A DNA stretch of 5,498 nt from Rhizobacter sp. (GTDB lineage: Bacteria; Pseudomonadota; Gammaproteobacteria; Burkholderiales; Burkholderiaceae_C): NCBI GenBank assembly GCA_025359585.1, contig JANYFX010000238.1:1-5498 (forward strand). The letters are read 5' to 3'. Made by a program: the position numbers and the translations under genes. The notes below the pieces were generated by a model. That model ran no database searches and was not told the origin of the DNA. It saw only the letters and a program-made list of their open reading frames with translations. This document shows positions 4,745 through 5,498 of this stretch, one piece after another. Numbering within the stretch: position 1 is the first letter of the stretch; each line of letters starts with the position of its first letter.

Positions 4745-5498
4745 TCACATGCCCCAGCGCAACGCCGGCGTGTGCAGCGGCGTGTCCCAGAGCGCAAGCA
4801 TCGCCTTGTCCACGGCGGTGACCGTGACGGAGCAGCCCGCCATTTCGAGCGAGGTCACATACGAGCCCGTCAGGTGGCGCACGACCTTCACGCCGGCCTC
4901 GGCCAGCACCTTGTGTGTCGCGTTGACCATCACGTACAACTCCAGCAGCGGCGTGCCGCCGAAGCCGTTGACGAGCAGGATCACTTCCTGCCCGCGCGGC
5001 AGCGACAGGTCTTTCAATATCGCCCCGGTGAGCTCGACCGCGATCTCGTCGGCGGTGCCGAGCTTCACGCGCTTGCGCCCCGGCTCGCCGTGGATGCCGA
5101 CGCCCATCTCCATCTCGTCGGCGCCGATCTGGAAGGTCGGCTTGCCGGCCGCCGGCACGGTGCAGGAGGTGAGCGCGACACCCATCGACGCGGTCGCCTT
5201 GTTGACCGCATCACCGAGCGCCTTCAGCGCCGCCAGGTTGTCGCCACGCTCGGCCGCCGCGCCGACGATGCGCTCGACGACGAGCGTGCCGGCCACGCCG
5301 CGGCGCCCGGTCGTGTAGGTCGAGTTCTCGACGGCCACGTCGTCGTTGACGATCACGGTGGCGTTGTCGCGGTCGAGCATCTCGGCCGCCATCTGGATGT
5401 TCATCATGGCGCCGGAATTGTTCTTCACGATGAAGAGCACCCCGGCGCCGGTGTCGACCGCGGTGGCCGCGGCCAGCATCTGATCGGGTGTGGGCGAG
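4745..5498 (-). CDS. dhaK: Dihydroxyacetone kinase subunit DhaK, C-terminal three quarters (5' end outside window)
   Basis: The open frame continues through the right edge (SPTPDQ precedes the first in-window ATG at 5479), so the true start lies outside. About 250 residues are visible of a family of roughly 330-355. DhaK is the substrate-binding subunit of cytosolic dihydroxyacetone kinase. It holds dihydroxyacetone as a hemiaminal on a histidine, seen here in GVGIHGEPG (codon 5090-5092). Other family signatures are VLFIVKNNSGAMMN, VNDDVAVENSTYTTGRRGVAGT, a VNGFGGTPLLELYV segment, and the C-terminal LWDTPLHTPALRWGM. A stop at 4745-4747 follows immediately, so there is no C-terminal DhaL fusion. 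DhaL is needed for phosphoryl transfer, from ATP or from a PTS-linked DhaM, and it is not downstream; it must lie upstream beyond the window or elsewhere. A related tetrulose (erythrulose) kinase role cannot be excluded. Confidence 0.93.
   Translation of the reverse strand, partial: SPTPDQMLAAATAVDTGAGVLFIVKNNSGAMMNIQMAAEMLDRDNATVIVNDDVAVENSTYTTGRRGVAGTLVVERIVGAAAERGDNLAALKALGDAVNKATASMGVALTSCTVPAAGKPTFQIGADEMEMGVGIHGEPGRKRVKLGTADEIAVELTGAILKDLSLPRGQEVILLVNGFGGTPLLELYVMVNATHKVLAEAGVKVVRHLTGSYVTSLEMAGCSVTVTAVDKAMLALWDTPLHTPALRWGM

Noticed and set aside
1..5498. Search for mobile elements, CRISPR, tRNA/rRNA, defence or toxin-antitoxin genes
   Set aside because: No transposase or integrase, terminal inverted repeats, spaced repeat array, tRNA-like clover-leaf or defence domain was seen. 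The genes are conserved housekeeping or envelope types with uniform codon use.

Overview
The window is GC-rich chromosomal DNA whose genes strongly prefer G or C in the third codon position. The gene families point to a betaproteobacterium, probably Burkholderiales (Rubrivivax/Methylibium/Rhizobacter-like). The clues are a Tat-type DsbA, a PBP1A-family synthase, an M23 peptidase with the proteobacterial N-terminal domain, and a bacterial-type DhaK. The order-level placement is inference; no marker gene is present.

Layout from left to right. Bases 1-75 hold the last 24 codons of a plus-strand gene, perhaps of the YdeI/OmpD-associated family. It converges on a minus-strand pair: a stand-alone GAF-domain protein (810-1322) followed downstream by the periplasmic thiol oxidase dsbA (104-754, GTG start). 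A 118-bp divergent intergenic region (1323-1440) contains a 21-bp tandem duplication. It separates the GAF gene from a plus-strand bifunctional class A penicillin-binding protein (1441-3819). That gene converges, across a 38-bp gap with a perfect stem-loop, on a minus-strand M23 zinc metallopeptidase (3858-4697). Upstream of the peptidase on the same strand is the 3' part of dhaK (dihydroxyacetone kinase, substrate-binding subunit), which runs off the right edge.

Functionally, three products act at the cell envelope: a peptidoglycan synthase, a putative peptidoglycan hydrolase and a disulfide-forming oxidase. The GAF protein is probably a cytosolic sensor or small-molecule binder. DhaK belongs to central C3 metabolism and has no obvious link to the rest. 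Nothing shows that these genes form one system; the alternating strands suggest four or five separate transcription units.

I found no RNA gene, CRISPR array, insertion sequence, integrase, toxin-antitoxin or phage-defence gene. I see no convincing new biological system. The most interesting non-coding signal is the tandem duplication directly upstream of the penicillin-binding protein, in the place where its ribosome binding site would be expected.
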